Program-made: the position numbers and the translations under genes
The notes under the pieces: model-generated
The model's database searches: none
Told to the model about the DNA's origin: nothing
Seen by the model: the letters and a program-made list of their open reading frames with translations, nothing else
Shown here: positions 32,634 through 41,298 of the stretch, piece after piece
How positions within the stretch are numbered: the stretch's first letter is position 1
Layout of the letters: each line of letters starts with the position of its first letter
From: Rhodospirillum rubrum ATCC 11170
GTDB lineage: Bacteria; Pseudomonadota; Alphaproteobacteria; Rhodospirillales; Rhodospirillaceae
Reading direction: 5' to 3'
Assembly (NCBI RefSeq): GCF_000013085.1
Contig: NC_007643.1
Span: 1,783,001-1,847,000 of the forward strand
Length of the DNA stretch: 64,000 nucleotides

Positions 32634-34133
32634 ATGACCCTTGTGACTCATTTCATCAACGGCGCCGCCACCGCGCCGGCCGCCGGCCGTTGCCAGGATA
32701 TCGTCAACCCGGCGAGCGGCGCGGTGATCGGCCGCGTCGAACTTGCCGCCAAGGCGACCGTTGAAGCCGCCATCGCCGCCGCCGAAGCCGCCTTTCCGGC
32801 TTGGCGGGCGACGCCGCCGGCCAAACGCGCCCGGGTGATGGTGCGCTTCCGCCAGCTTCTCGAAGACAACGCCGATGCGCTGTGCGCCCTGATCACCGCC
32901 GAGCATGGCAAGGCCCTGGACGATGCCCGGGGCGAGCTTGGCCGGGGGATGGAGAACGTCGATTACGCCTGCGGCATCGCCGATCTGCTCAAGGGCGAGC
33001 GCTCGGCCAATGCCGGTCCGGGCATCGATTGCTGGTCGGAGTTCCAGCCCTTGGGGGTGGTCGCCGGCATCACGCCGTTTAACTTCCCGGCCATGGTGCC
33101 CCTGTGGATGATCCCGCTGGCCATCGCCTGCGGCAACACCTTTGTCCTTAAGCCTTCCGAGCGCGATCCCAGCGCGGCGTTTCTGTTGGCCGAAATCGCC
33201 CTGCGGGCCGGGGTGCCGCCGGGGGTGTTCAATGTGGTCAATGGCGATAAGGAGGCGGTTGACACCTTGCTGACCGATCCCCGGGTTCAAGCCGTGGGCT
33301 TCGTCGGCTCGACGCCGATCGCCGAATACGTCTATGCCACCGGCACGGCGCATGGCAAACGCGTGCAGGCCCTGGGCGGGGCCAAGAACCACGCCCTGGT
33401 GCTGGCCGATGCCGATCTCGATTTCACGGTGAACGCCCTGATGGGGGCGGCCTTCGGCTCGGCCGGCGAGCGCTGCATGGCGATCTCGGTGGTGCTGGCC
33501 GTCGGCGATCAATTGGCCGACGCCCTGGTCGCCAAGCTTGCGGCCCAGCTTGCCGGGCTGAAAGTGGCGCCGGGCACCGAGGCCGGATGCGAAATGGGGC
33601 CGCTGGTCAGCCGCGCCCATGCCGATAAGGTCGCGGGCTATGTGGCAAAGGGCGTGGCCGAGGGGGCGGAGCTGGTGGTCGATGGCCGGGGGCTGTCGAT
33701 CCCCGGCCATGAACAGGGCTTCTTCCTGGGCGGCTGCCTGTTCGACCGCGTCACCCCGGCGATGACCATCTACCGCGAGGAGATCTTCGGGCCGGTGCTC
33801 TGCGTCGTGCGGGTCGCCAGCATGGAAGACGGCATGGCGCTGATCGACGCCCATGAATTCGGCAATGGTACCTGCCTGTTCACCCGCGACGGCGAGGCGG
33901 CCCGCTATTTCGCCGATCACGTCAAGGTCGGCATGGTCGGCATCAACGTGCCGCTGCCCGTGCCGGTGGCGACCCACAGCTTCGGCGGCTGGAAGCGCTC
34001 GCTGTTTGGCGATCTCGCCGCTTACGGCCCCGATGGGGTGCGCTTTTATACCCGGCGCAAGACCGTCAGCCAGCGCTGGCCCTCGAGCACGGTGCGCGAG
34101 GGCGCGCAGTTCGCCTTTCCGTCGATGAAGTAA
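32634..34133 (+). CDS. mmsA: CoA-acylating methylmalonate/malonate-semialdehyde dehydrogenase
   Basis: 499 residues of aldehyde dehydrogenase fold. Cofactor region VVAGITPFNFPAMVPLWMIP and FVLKPSERDPSA; catalytic Cys in FGSAGERCMAISVVL; EEIFGPVLCVVR; and the MmsA-type end NVPLPVPVATHSFGGWKRSL. MmsA uses NAD+ and CoA to convert methylmalonate semialdehyde to propionyl-CoA or malonate semialdehyde to acetyl-CoA. It lies immediately after the omega-aminotransferase, so here the beta-alanine route is the likely one, although valine or inositol breakdown is possible. Confidence 0.92.
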   Translation: MTLVTHFINGAATAPAAGRCQDIVNPASGAVIGRVELAAKATVEAAIAAAEAAFPAWRATPPAKRARVMVRFRQLLEDNADALCALITAEHGKALDDARGELGRGMENVDYACGIADLLKGERSANAGPGIDCWSEFQPLGVVAGITPFNFPAMVPLWMIPLAIACGNTFVLKPSERDPSAAFLLAEIALRAGVPPGVFNVVNGDKEAVDTLLTDPRVQAVGFVGSTPIAEYVYATGTAHGKRVQALGGAKNHALVLADADLDFTVNALMGAAFGSAGERCMAISVVLAVGDQLADALVAKLAAQLAGLKVAPGTEAGCEMGPLVSRAHADKVAGYVAKGVAEGAELVVDGRGLSIPGHEQGFFLGGCLFDRVTPAMTIYREEIFGPVLCVVRVASMEDGMALIDAHEFGNGTCLFTRDGEAARYFADHVKVGMVGINVPLPVPVATHSFGGWKRSLFGDLAAYGPDGVRFYTRRKTVSQRWPSSTVREGAQFAFPSMK

Positions 34134-34141
34134 CCACGCCC

Positions 34142-35002
34142 TCAAAGGGCGGGCAGGGCTTCGATAACCACCTTGATGTCCTTGGGCTTGGCGAAATAGG
34201 GGGCGCTGGTGACCAGAACCCGGGCGCCGGCCCGCACATAGGCCCCGGCGTTTTCGGGCGTCACGCCGCCGGCCGCCGCCAGGGTCACCCCGGCGGCGGC
34301 CGGGGTGGCGGCCAGCCAGGCGGCGAGGGCGGCGACATCGGCGGGCGAGAAGCGTTCCAACTGAAGCACCTCGGCCCCGGCCAGGGCGGCGGCGCGGGCT
34401 TCCTCGTCCCCACAAACCTCGACGACCAACCGTCTTTCCGGGCAGCGCGCCCGCAAAGCGGCCAGATGGCCGGCCCGTTCGCCGGGATCGAGGAAGGCCC
34501 GGTGCTCGGCGAAGACCAGCAGGGTTTCCGACAGGCCCAGGCGGTGGGGGATCGCCCCGCCGGCCTGGGCGGCGCGCATGGCCAGAGCCCGGGTGCCGGG
34601 AAAGGCCTTGCGCGTTGTCGCGACCATCGCGGCGGGATTTTCCGCCCGCGCCGCGTCGACCATCAGCCGGGCGGCGCTGGCGATGCCCGAGGCGTATTCC
34701 ATCAAGGTCTGGGCGACCTTCCAGGCGAGATGCAGGCTGGCGGCCGATCCTTCGGCGCTCAGCACGACAGTGTCGGCGGCGATCCTATCGCCGCTGGCGT
34801 GATGGGCGCGGGCCTCGGCGCCGGTCAACTGGCACAGCCGGACCGCCTCTTCAACCCCGCATAGAACCATCGGCGCCCGCGCCCGCATGACGAGCCGCCC
34901 CGGGCGGGCGCCGATATCAAGGCTGTCGGTGGTCAAATCGCCAAAGGGCGTGTCTTCGGCGAGCAGGGCGAGCAGGGCGGAATCGGCAAGGCGGGGCACC
35001 AT
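34142..35002 (-). CDS. modD: ModD-type pyrophosphorylase (NadC-like)
   Basis: Start at ATG 35002 (MVPRLADSALLALLAEDTP); an in-frame ATG at 35053 adds residues without resemblance. 286 residues. It follows quinolinate phosphoribosyltransferase: EDTPFGDLTTDSL, ATTRKAFPGTRALAMRA, GGAIPHRLGLSETLL and LQLERFSPADV. The KDTR of NadC is altered, and the end FAKPKDIKVVIE is the ModD type. ModD genes are usually linked to molybdenum transport (modABC) and their reaction is unclear. Here mod transporters are absent, but molbindin lies about 4 kb away. Convergent with mmsA. Confidence 0.85.
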   Translation of the reverse strand: MVPRLADSALLALLAEDTPFGDLTTDSLDIGARPGRLVMRARAPMVLCGVEEAVRLCQLTGAEARAHHASGDRIAADTVVLSAEGSAASLHLAWKVAQTLMEYASGIASAARLMVDAARAENPAAMVATTRKAFPGTRALAMRAAQAGGAIPHRLGLSETLLVFAEHRAFLDPGERAGHLAALRARCPERRLVVEVCGDEEARAAALAGAEVLQLERFSPADVAALAAWLAATPAAAGVTLAAAGGVTPENAGAYVRAGARVLVTSAPYFAKPKDIKVVIEALPAL

Positions 35003-35260
35003 CGGGGACTCTCCGGCAAGGGAAGGGGGTGTTCCACCAATACCCCCAATCACCCCGTGCCGTCATTCACCCAAACAGGGGCTTGACCGCAAGGTATACC
35101 AAAATAACGTTATCGAAAGGACCGTTCGTCTCCTATGCTCAAAGGCAAGGGAGAACCCACGATGATGGTACCGACGAGGCCAGTCCGGCAGCATGCCCCG
35201 GAGCGCTCCGTCGATCGCTACGGCGGTCGCGGCGATCCGGCCGCAGGGTGAGGGCGCGGG

Positions 35261-37555
35261 ATGGCTGCGGATGTCGTCTTTCCCGGGCTCTGCGTTTTTC
35301 TCTCGGCCGGTCTGCTGCTGGCCCTTGTTCATGGCCGGCGGGTCGGCCGGCGGGCCGATCGCCAGTGCCGTCATCTGGCGGCGATCACCGATACGATGTC
35401 GGAAGGCTTTTATGTGGTTGATGGCGACGACCGCATCGTCATGGCCAATGCCGCCGCCGGACGCATTCTTGGCTATACCCAAGACGATCTGATCGGCGCT
35501 TGCGCCCACGCGCTATTCCATGCCCGCTCCGCCGATGATCCCGATCCGGTGCCGCTTGAGGAGTGCCGGCTCAATCGCGCCGTGCGCGAGCGCCGCGCCG
35601 CCTTTCTGGACGTCGGGCATTTCCGCCATCGTTCGGGCAAGATCATCGCCGTCGAGGTGTCATGTAACCCGGTGGCCGACACCCTGGCCGAAGAGGGGCG
35701 CCGAGGCGGCCTGCTCGGCTGGTTGCTTGATGGCGATGACGCCGAGGGGGCGCCGGGCGCCCTCTTGTCGATGGTGACCTTCGTTGATATCACCGCGCGG
35801 CGCGAGTCCGAGGCGGCGGTGATCAAGCTATCCCACGCTGTGGAGCAAAGCTCGGCCAGCATCGTCATCACCGATGCCGATGGCCGTATCGAATACGCCA
35901 ACCCGGCTTTCACCAAGATCAGCGGCTATACGGCGCAAGAGGCCATCGGTCGGCGGCCGAGCATCCTGAAATCGGGCCTTGTTCCGGCTGAAACCTATCG
36001 CGCCCTGTGGCAGACCATCACCAATGGCGGCGAATGGCGCGGCGAGTTTCATAACCGGCGCAAGGACGGCACGCTTTATTGGGAAATGGCCAGCATCTCG
36101 CCCATTCGCGACGCCCGGGGCAAGATCACCAATTTCGTCGCCGTCAAGGATGACGTCACCGAACGCAAGGCGATCGAAAGCGAGCTCTACCACCGGGCCA
36201 ATTACGATGCCCTGACCGGCCTGCCCAATCGACAACTGCTGCTTGACCGGGTGAGCACCGCCCTTGATCTCGCCCGTCGCCATGACCGGCGGGTCGCCGT
36301 GATGTTCATGGATATCGACCGCTTCAAGCAGATCAACGACAGCATGGGCCATGCGGCCGGCGACGTGCTGCTCAAACAGGCGGCCTCGCGGTTGGCGGCG
36401 GTGTTGCGGCCCCAGGATACCCTGGGGCGTTTGGGGGGCGATGAATTCCTGGTGGTCGCCCCGGGCCTGCGCTGGGAGAGCGAGGCGACGGCGCTGGCGT
36501 CGCGGTTGCTTGAAGTCGCCCGCCGGCCGTTCACCATCGATGGGCGCGAGGTTTATGTCTCGGTCAGCATCGGCGTCAGCCTGGGGCCGGTCGATGGCAC
36601 CACCGCCCAGGCCCTGATGCGCAACGCCGATGCGGCGATGTATCTGGCCAAGGGTGGCGGCCGCGACGCGGCGCATTTCTTCACCCCCGATATCGAAGCG
36701 GCGGCGCGGCGGCGGATGCTGATCGAAAACGGCCTGCGCACCGCCGTTAGCGATGGCAGCCTTTATCTGGCCCTTCAGCCCATCATCGCCTGCGCCGATC
36801 ACACGATGATCAAGGCCGAGGCGCTGTTGCGCTGGACCCATCCCCAATTGGGCGGCGTTCCCCCCAGCGAGTTCATTCCGATCGCCGAGGAAAGCGGCCT
36901 GATCCGCGCCATCGGCGCCTGGGTGATCGAAGAGGCGGCCCGGCTTCTGGTCTCTCTTGATCCGCCCCGCGACGGCGCCTTCCGCCTGGGGATCAATATC
37001 GCCAGCAGCCAGTTCACCGGCGGCCTGCATCACCATGTCGCCGGGATGCTCGCCCGCTATGACCTGGATCCGCGCATGCTGGAAATCGAAATCACCGAAC
37101 GCATGTTGCTTGATCCCTCGCCGGCCATCCTGGAACAGGTCGACGCCCTGCGGGCGATGGGGGTCAGCATCGCCATCGACGATTTCGGCACCGGCTATTC
37201 GGCGCTGAGTTATCTCAGCGTCTTTCACGTCGATACCCTCAAGATCGACCGCGCCTTCGTTTCGGTGATGACCGACGAGGCGCGCTCGCAGGCGCTGATC
37301 GGCGCGATCGTCGCCTTGGGCCACGAACTGGGCTGCGCCGTCGTGGCCGAAGGCGTGGAAACCGCCGATCAGGCGCGGCTGCTGGGCGAATTGGCCGTCG
37401 ATGCCCTGCAGGGATATTTCCTGGGCCGGCCGACCACCGCCGAGGCGATCAGCGATCGTCTGAACCCAGGGACTGGGCGCCCTTATGACAAGGCCGCGCT
37501 GGGGACGGAGTTCGCCGAGGGCGGCGATCTTGGTCTTTCGGTGGGGGCCCTTTAA
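35261..37555 (+). CDS. PAS-PAS-GGDEF-EAL cyclic-di-GMP enzyme
   Basis: 764 residues. A hydrophobic N-terminal segment (about 5-22, VFPGLCVFLSAGLLLALV) may anchor it in the membrane. PAS 1 about 40-165 and PAS 2 about 190-310 (EQSSASIVITDADGRIEYAN, GYTAQEAIGRRPSILKSG). GGDEF about 325-480 with intact RLGGDEFLV. EAL about 495-745 with KAEALLRW, EITERMLL, DDFGTGYSALSYL and EGVETADQ, all catalytic residues present. It can in principle both make and break c-di-GMP under PAS control. The neighbouring minus-strand gene encodes a second GGDEF protein. Confidence 0.93.
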   Translation: MAADVVFPGLCVFLSAGLLLALVHGRRVGRRADRQCRHLAAITDTMSEGFYVVDGDDRIVMANAAAGRILGYTQDDLIGACAHALFHARSADDPDPVPLEECRLNRAVRERRAAFLDVGHFRHRSGKIIAVEVSCNPVADTLAEEGRRGGLLGWLLDGDDAEGAPGALLSMVTFVDITARRESEAAVIKLSHAVEQSSASIVITDADGRIEYANPAFTKISGYTAQEAIGRRPSILKSGLVPAETYRALWQTITNGGEWRGEFHNRRKDGTLYWEMASISPIRDARGKITNFVAVKDDVTERKAIESELYHRANYDALTGLPNRQLLLDRVSTALDLARRHDRRVAVMFMDIDRFKQINDSMGHAAGDVLLKQAASRLAAVLRPQDTLGRLGGDEFLVVAPGLRWESEATALASRLLEVARRPFTIDGREVYVSVSIGVSLGPVDGTTAQALMRNADAAMYLAKGGGRDAAHFFTPDIEAAARRRMLIENGLRTAVSDGSLYLALQPIIACADHTMIKAEALLRWTHPQLGGVPPSEFIPIAEESGLIRAIGAWVIEEAARLLVSLDPPRDGAFRLGINIASSQFTGGLHHHVAGMLARYDLDPRMLEIEITERMLLDPSPAILEQVDALRAMGVSIAIDDFGTGYSALSYLSVFHVDTLKIDRAFVSVMTDEARSQALIGAIVALGHELGCAVVAEGVETADQARLLGELAVDALQGYFLGRPTTAEAISDRLNPGTGRPYDKAALGTEFAEGGDLGLSVGAL

Positions 37556-37591
37556 GCGGCGGCCGGAAGCGGTCTTGGGGCTGATCGCCGA

Positions 37592-38230
37592 TCAGAACTC
37601 GGCCTCAATCTGATTGGCCCCCAGATAAAGGGTGCGGTTGCCGCCGGCGGCATGGGCGCGTTCCATCGCCTGATCGACGCGTTGAACCACCGTATCGAAA
37701 ATCACGTCTTCGCGAACGAAATGGGTGGCGCCGATGCTGACCGTGGGCAGGGGCGTCGTATTGCCAACCTCGGCGGCGGCGGCGCGGGCAAGGTCGGCGA
37801 CCAAACGTTCGGCCAGACTCATGCAGCCCTCGTGCTCGGTTTCGGGCAGCATCACGGTGAATTCCGATCCGGCGGTGCGGCCGACGAAATCGGTGGCGCG
37901 CAGGCTGCGCAGAACGGCCGCGCCGACCGCGACCAATACCGCATCGCCGCGCTCGGTTCCGTGGACTTCGTTGATCGCCTTGATGTTATCGAGTTCGATG
38001 GCGAGAACGGCAAGCGGCCGCTTGTAACGACGGGCCCGGCTAATTTCCTGATCGGCGATATCCATGAAATGACGGCGGCTCAACACCGAGGTCAGGGGGT
38101 CGATGGTCGACAGGCGCAACACCTCGTTCTGGCTGGCCCGCAGATTGTCTTCCGTGATGCTGAGGATTTCCCGAAGGCGGGCGAGGTCGGCCTTGAGGCC
38201 TTCGATGGTTTTGGCTTCCTGTGAAGTCAT
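37592..38230 (-). CDS. GGDEF-domain protein with degenerate AGSEF signature
   Basis: 212 residues. An N-terminal coiled coil (about 8-40, ADLARLREILSITEDNLRAS) is followed by a GGDEF fold (STIDPLTSVLSRRHFMDIAD, LAIELDNIKAINEVHG, RGDAVLVAVGAAV). The signature reads AGSEF instead of GGDEF, losing the acidic third residue that binds metal, and the usual RXXD inhibitory site is not evident. I infer no diguanylate cyclase activity, leaving a possible c-di-GMP or GTP sensor or dimerisation role. Convergent with the PAS-GGDEF-EAL gene, 36 bases apart. Confidence 0.85.
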   Translation of the reverse strand: MTSQEAKTIEGLKADLARLREILSITEDNLRASQNEVLRLSTIDPLTSVLSRRHFMDIADQEISRARRYKRPLAVLAIELDNIKAINEVHGTERGDAVLVAVGAAVLRSLRATDFVGRTAGSEFTVMLPETEHEGCMSLAERLVADLARAAAAEVGNTTPLPTVSIGATHFVREDVIFDTVVQRVDQAMERAHAAGGNRTLYLGANQIEAEF

Positions 38231-38333
38231 CGACGTTTATAGCTCCTGCCCACTGCGGCGCGGGGCCACAACCGGACCCGCATGACAAAAAAGCGACCTT
38301 CTGGGAAAAGGTCGGCGCAGTGTATAGGCTCGG

Positions 38334-39593
38334 CTAGAAGCGGTCTAGCCCGAGTCCTGTGGTATCGATGTCCGTGGCCCGTCCCGATATCAGATCGGCG
38401 ATCAGTTTGCCAGAGCCGCAGGCCATGGTCCAGCCCAGGGTGCCGTGGCCGGTATTGAGAAAAAGGTTATCGATTCCCGGCGCCTTACCGATGATCGGCA
38501 CGGAATCCGGGGTGGTCGGGCGCAGGCCGCACCAGTCCCGCGCCCGGGCGTAATCGCCGGCCTTGGGGAACAGCCTCGCCGCCTCGCGGCGGATGAGGGC
38601 GGCGCGGGCGGGGTTGGGCGTCAGGCTCCAGCCGGCCAGTTCGGCGGTGCCCGCCGCCCGCAGGCGCTGGCCCAGGCGCGAATAGACCATCTTGCTGGCT
38701 TCATCGGTGATCGACAGGGTGGGCGCCCCTTGCCCCGCCCCGTCGACATCAAGGGTGATCGAATAGCCCTTGGCCGGATAGACCGGCAGGCGCAGGCCGA
38801 TGGTGCGGGCGAGGCCGGGCGAGAAACTGCCCGCCGCCAGCACGATGGTATCGGCGCGCAAGGGACCCCGGCTGGTCAGCACCTCGGCGACCCGTCGGCC
38901 CTCTAGGCGCAGCCCGGTGATCGTCGTCTCGCCAAGAAAGCGCACGCCTTTGGCCGCCGAGAGCGCGGCCAGACCCTGGGTGAAGAGATGGGCGTCGCCG
39001 CTTTCGTCCTCGGCGGCGAGAATCCCCCCGGCCAGCCGGACGCCGCCGGTCGCCAGGGCCGGTTCCAGCTCCAGGCATCGCGCGGCCGGGCAGGCGCTTT
39101 GGCGCAGGCCCCAGGCCGCGGTTTTCTCCATGGCCCGCAAGCCTTTGTCGAAATCGCCCTGATCGCGATAGATCTTGAGGATGCCGCGCGTGCGTTCGTC
39201 ATACCGCAAGCCGGTTTCGGCCCGTAACTCTTTGAGAACACTCCGACTATAAAGGGCGACGCGGACGGCGCGCTCCATATTGCGGTCATAGGCCGACAGC
39301 GTGCAATTGGCTAGGAAGCGCAGGCCCCAAACCCAGAGCGCCGGGTCCCAGCGCGCCCAGTCGAACACCAGCGGCGCATCGGCGCGCCCCAGCCAGCGCA
39401 GGGCCATCAGCGGCGTTTCGGGATGGGCCCAGGGTTGGGTGTGACAGGCCGAGATCTGGCCGCCATTGGCGAAACTGGTTTCCAGTCCGGGGCCGGGCTG
39501 ACGATCGATCACCGTTACGTCATGGCCAGCCCGGGCAAGGAAATGGGCCGAGGTCGTTCCGATCAACCCCGCCCCCAGCACAAGAACATCCAC
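38334..39593 (-). CDS. dadA: D-amino acid dehydrogenase, small-subunit type
   Basis: 419 residues. FAD-binding VLVLGAGLIGTTSAHFLARA at the N-terminus, ETSFANGGQISACHTQPWA (a DadA hallmark), central GGILAAEDESGDAHLFTQ, and the C-terminal FAD contact GLRPTTPDSVPIIG with NLFLNTGHGTLGWTMACGSG. The enzyme deaminates D-alanine and other D-amino acids to 2-oxo acids, passing electrons to the respiratory quinone pool at the inner membrane. No alanine racemase gene is beside it. Divergent from the Nnr gene. Confidence 0.92.
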   Translation of the reverse strand: MDVLVLGAGLIGTTSAHFLARAGHDVTVIDRQPGPGLETSFANGGQISACHTQPWAHPETPLMALRWLGRADAPLVFDWARWDPALWVWGLRFLANCTLSAYDRNMERAVRVALYSRSVLKELRAETGLRYDERTRGILKIYRDQGDFDKGLRAMEKTAAWGLRQSACPAARCLELEPALATGGVRLAGGILAAEDESGDAHLFTQGLAALSAAKGVRFLGETTITGLRLEGRRVAEVLTSRGPLRADTIVLAAGSFSPGLARTIGLRLPVYPAKGYSITLDVDGAGQGAPTLSITDEASKMVYSRLGQRLRAAGTAELAGWSLTPNPARAALIRREAARLFPKAGDYARARDWCGLRPTTPDSVPIIGKAPGIDNLFLNTGHGTLGWTMACGSGKLIADLISGRATDIDTTGLGLDRF

Positions 39594-39707
39594 CGCCGCC
39601 GTCTCCTCTTTGCGCCGACCATCGCGTTCGGCCTTGGGGTATCCTACATGAGATCAAGGGTATCGGTCCGCGGGGTGGACCGAAAGGGGGAAGGAGCCCG
39701 ACCAGCC

Positions 39708-41288
39708 ATGCCGCTTACGCAATCCGGGCCGAGGTTTTGGCAAAGCGCTCTCCCCTTGCCCGGGGAGCTGGGGGGGCGGGCGCGTCCGGTGCTTGGCGTT
39801 GCCGAGATGGCGGCGGCCGATCAGGCGGCGGCCGCCGCCGGCCGGCCGGGGCTTGTCCTGATGGAGGCCGCCGGCGCGGCGGTGGTCCGCGAGATCGCCG
39901 CGCGCTGGTCGAAGCGGCCGGTCCGCGTGTTGTGTGGCCCCGGCAATAACGGCGGCGATGGCTATGTCATCGCCCGGCTTCTGGCGGCGCGCGGCTGGCC
40001 GGTGCGGGTGATGGCCCTTGAGGGGGCGCCGCCCCCGGGCGGTGACGCGGCGGGGATGGCCCACCTGTGGCGGGGGCGGGTAGACCCCATGACGGCGGAG
40101 GACTTGCGGCCCGGCGATCTGGTGGTAGACGCCCTGTTTGGCGCCGGGCTGTCGCGGCCTTTGGCCGGGGCGGCGGCCGAGGCCGTGGCGCGGATCAACG
40201 CCCTTGGCCTGACCTGCGTCGGCGTTGATGTGCCAAGCGGCGTCGATGGCGACAGCGGACGGATTTTGGGTGCGGCGCCCTTTTGCGCCCTTACGGTCAC
40301 CTTCTTCCATCCCAAGCCCGGTCATCTGCTGGTTCCGGCGCGCGAGCGGATCGGCGAGTTGGTGATCGCCGATATCGGCCTTCCCGAAACGGTTCTAGAC
40401 GCCGCGCCACCGCGCGCCTTCGTCAATGGCCCGGGGCTGTGGACCTTGCCGCGCCCGGCGGTCGAGGGCCATAAATTCGCCCGCGGTCACGCGGTGGTGA
40501 TCGGCGGCGCCCGGATGACCGGGGCGGCGCGGCTGGCGGCGCGGGCCTGTCGGCGGGTTGGCGCCGGCTTGCTGACCATCGCCTGCGCCGAGGAAGCGCG
40601 GCTGATCTACGCCCTTGACCAACCCGGGGCGATGGTTTGGGGGATCGGGGGCGAGGGGCCGATCGCCCGCCTGCTGGACGATCCCCGGCGCAACGCCTTT
40701 TTGCTGGGGCCGGGCTATGGACGCGGAGCCGAAACCGCTGCCCTGGCGTTGATGCTGGCCAAAGGCGGACGCGCCCTGGTTTTGGATGCCGATGCCCTGA
40801 CCAGTCTTTCGGGGAAACTTGAGGAGTTTTCAAGAACGCTTTGTTATGATTGTGTTCTTACGCCCCACGAGGGAGAATTCAGGGCGCTGTTCGCCGCCGC
40901 CTTGGGGGCGGAGGCCGCCCCGGAACGCGGGCGCTTGGCGCGGGCGCGGGCGGCGGCGCGGGCCAGTGGCGCCGTGGTGGTGCTCAAGGGGCCCGATACC
41001 GTGATCGCCGCCGCCGATGGCCGGGCGGCGATCAGCGTCGGCGCGCCGGCCGATCTGGCGACGGCGGGCAGCGGCGATGTTCTGGCCGGGCTGGTGCTTG
41101 GCTTGCTGGCCCAGGGATTGCCCGGCTTCGAAGCGGCGGCGGCGGCGGTTTGGCTGCATGGCGCCGCCGGCCGCGCCGCCGGTCCGGGGCTGATCGCCGA
41201 GGATCTGCCCGAAGCCCTGCCCGCGCTCCTCGCCGCGCTCCGCTCCGCTCCCTCGCCGAACCGCCGACCCACCGATCGAACCGTCTGA
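39708..41288 (+). CDS. nnr: Bifunctional NAD(P)H-hydrate epimerase / ADP-dependent dehydratase
   Basis: Start at ATG 39708 after AAGGAG; 526 residues. The N-terminal YjeF epimerase domain (about 25-230) has LMEAAGAAVVREI, VLCGPGNNGGDGYVIARLLA, DALFGAGLSRPL and GVDVPSGVDGDSG. The C-terminal ribokinase-like dehydratase (about 245-510) has GHAVVIGGARMTGAARLAAR, LDADALT, LTPHEGEF and ATAGSGDVLAG. It repairs hydrated NADH/NADPH. It overlaps nothing, but the malonyl-CoA decarboxylase gene starts only 10 bases later, so they are likely cotranscribed. Confidence 0.92.
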   Translation: MPLTQSGPRFWQSALPLPGELGGRARPVLGVAEMAAADQAAAAAGRPGLVLMEAAGAAVVREIAARWSKRPVRVLCGPGNNGGDGYVIARLLAARGWPVRVMALEGAPPPGGDAAGMAHLWRGRVDPMTAEDLRPGDLVVDALFGAGLSRPLAGAAAEAVARINALGLTCVGVDVPSGVDGDSGRILGAAPFCALTVTFFHPKPGHLLVPARERIGELVIADIGLPETVLDAAPPRAFVNGPGLWTLPRPAVEGHKFARGHAVVIGGARMTGAARLAARACRRVGAGLLTIACAEEARLIYALDQPGAMVWGIGGEGPIARLLDDPRRNAFLLGPGYGRGAETAALALMLAKGGRALVLDADALTSLSGKLEEFSRTLCYDCVLTPHEGEFRALFAAALGAEAAPERGRLARARAAARASGAVVVLKGPDTVIAAADGRAAISVGAPADLATAGSGDVLAGLVLGLLAQGLPGFEAAAAAVWLHGAAGRAAGPGLIAEDLPEALPALLAALRSAPSPNRRPTDRTV

Positions 41289-41298
41289 AAGGTGACCG

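Noticed and set aside
31566-34415. 949-codon minus-strand frame opposite the aminotransferase and mmsA
   Set aside because: Shadow frame caused by high GC at third positions; both plus-strand genes have clear catalytic motifs.
35104-35113. ATAACGTTAT palindrome upstream of modD, considered as a ModE molybdate operator
   Set aside because: It is short and does not match the longer spaced ModE box; it may be chance in an AT-rich gap.
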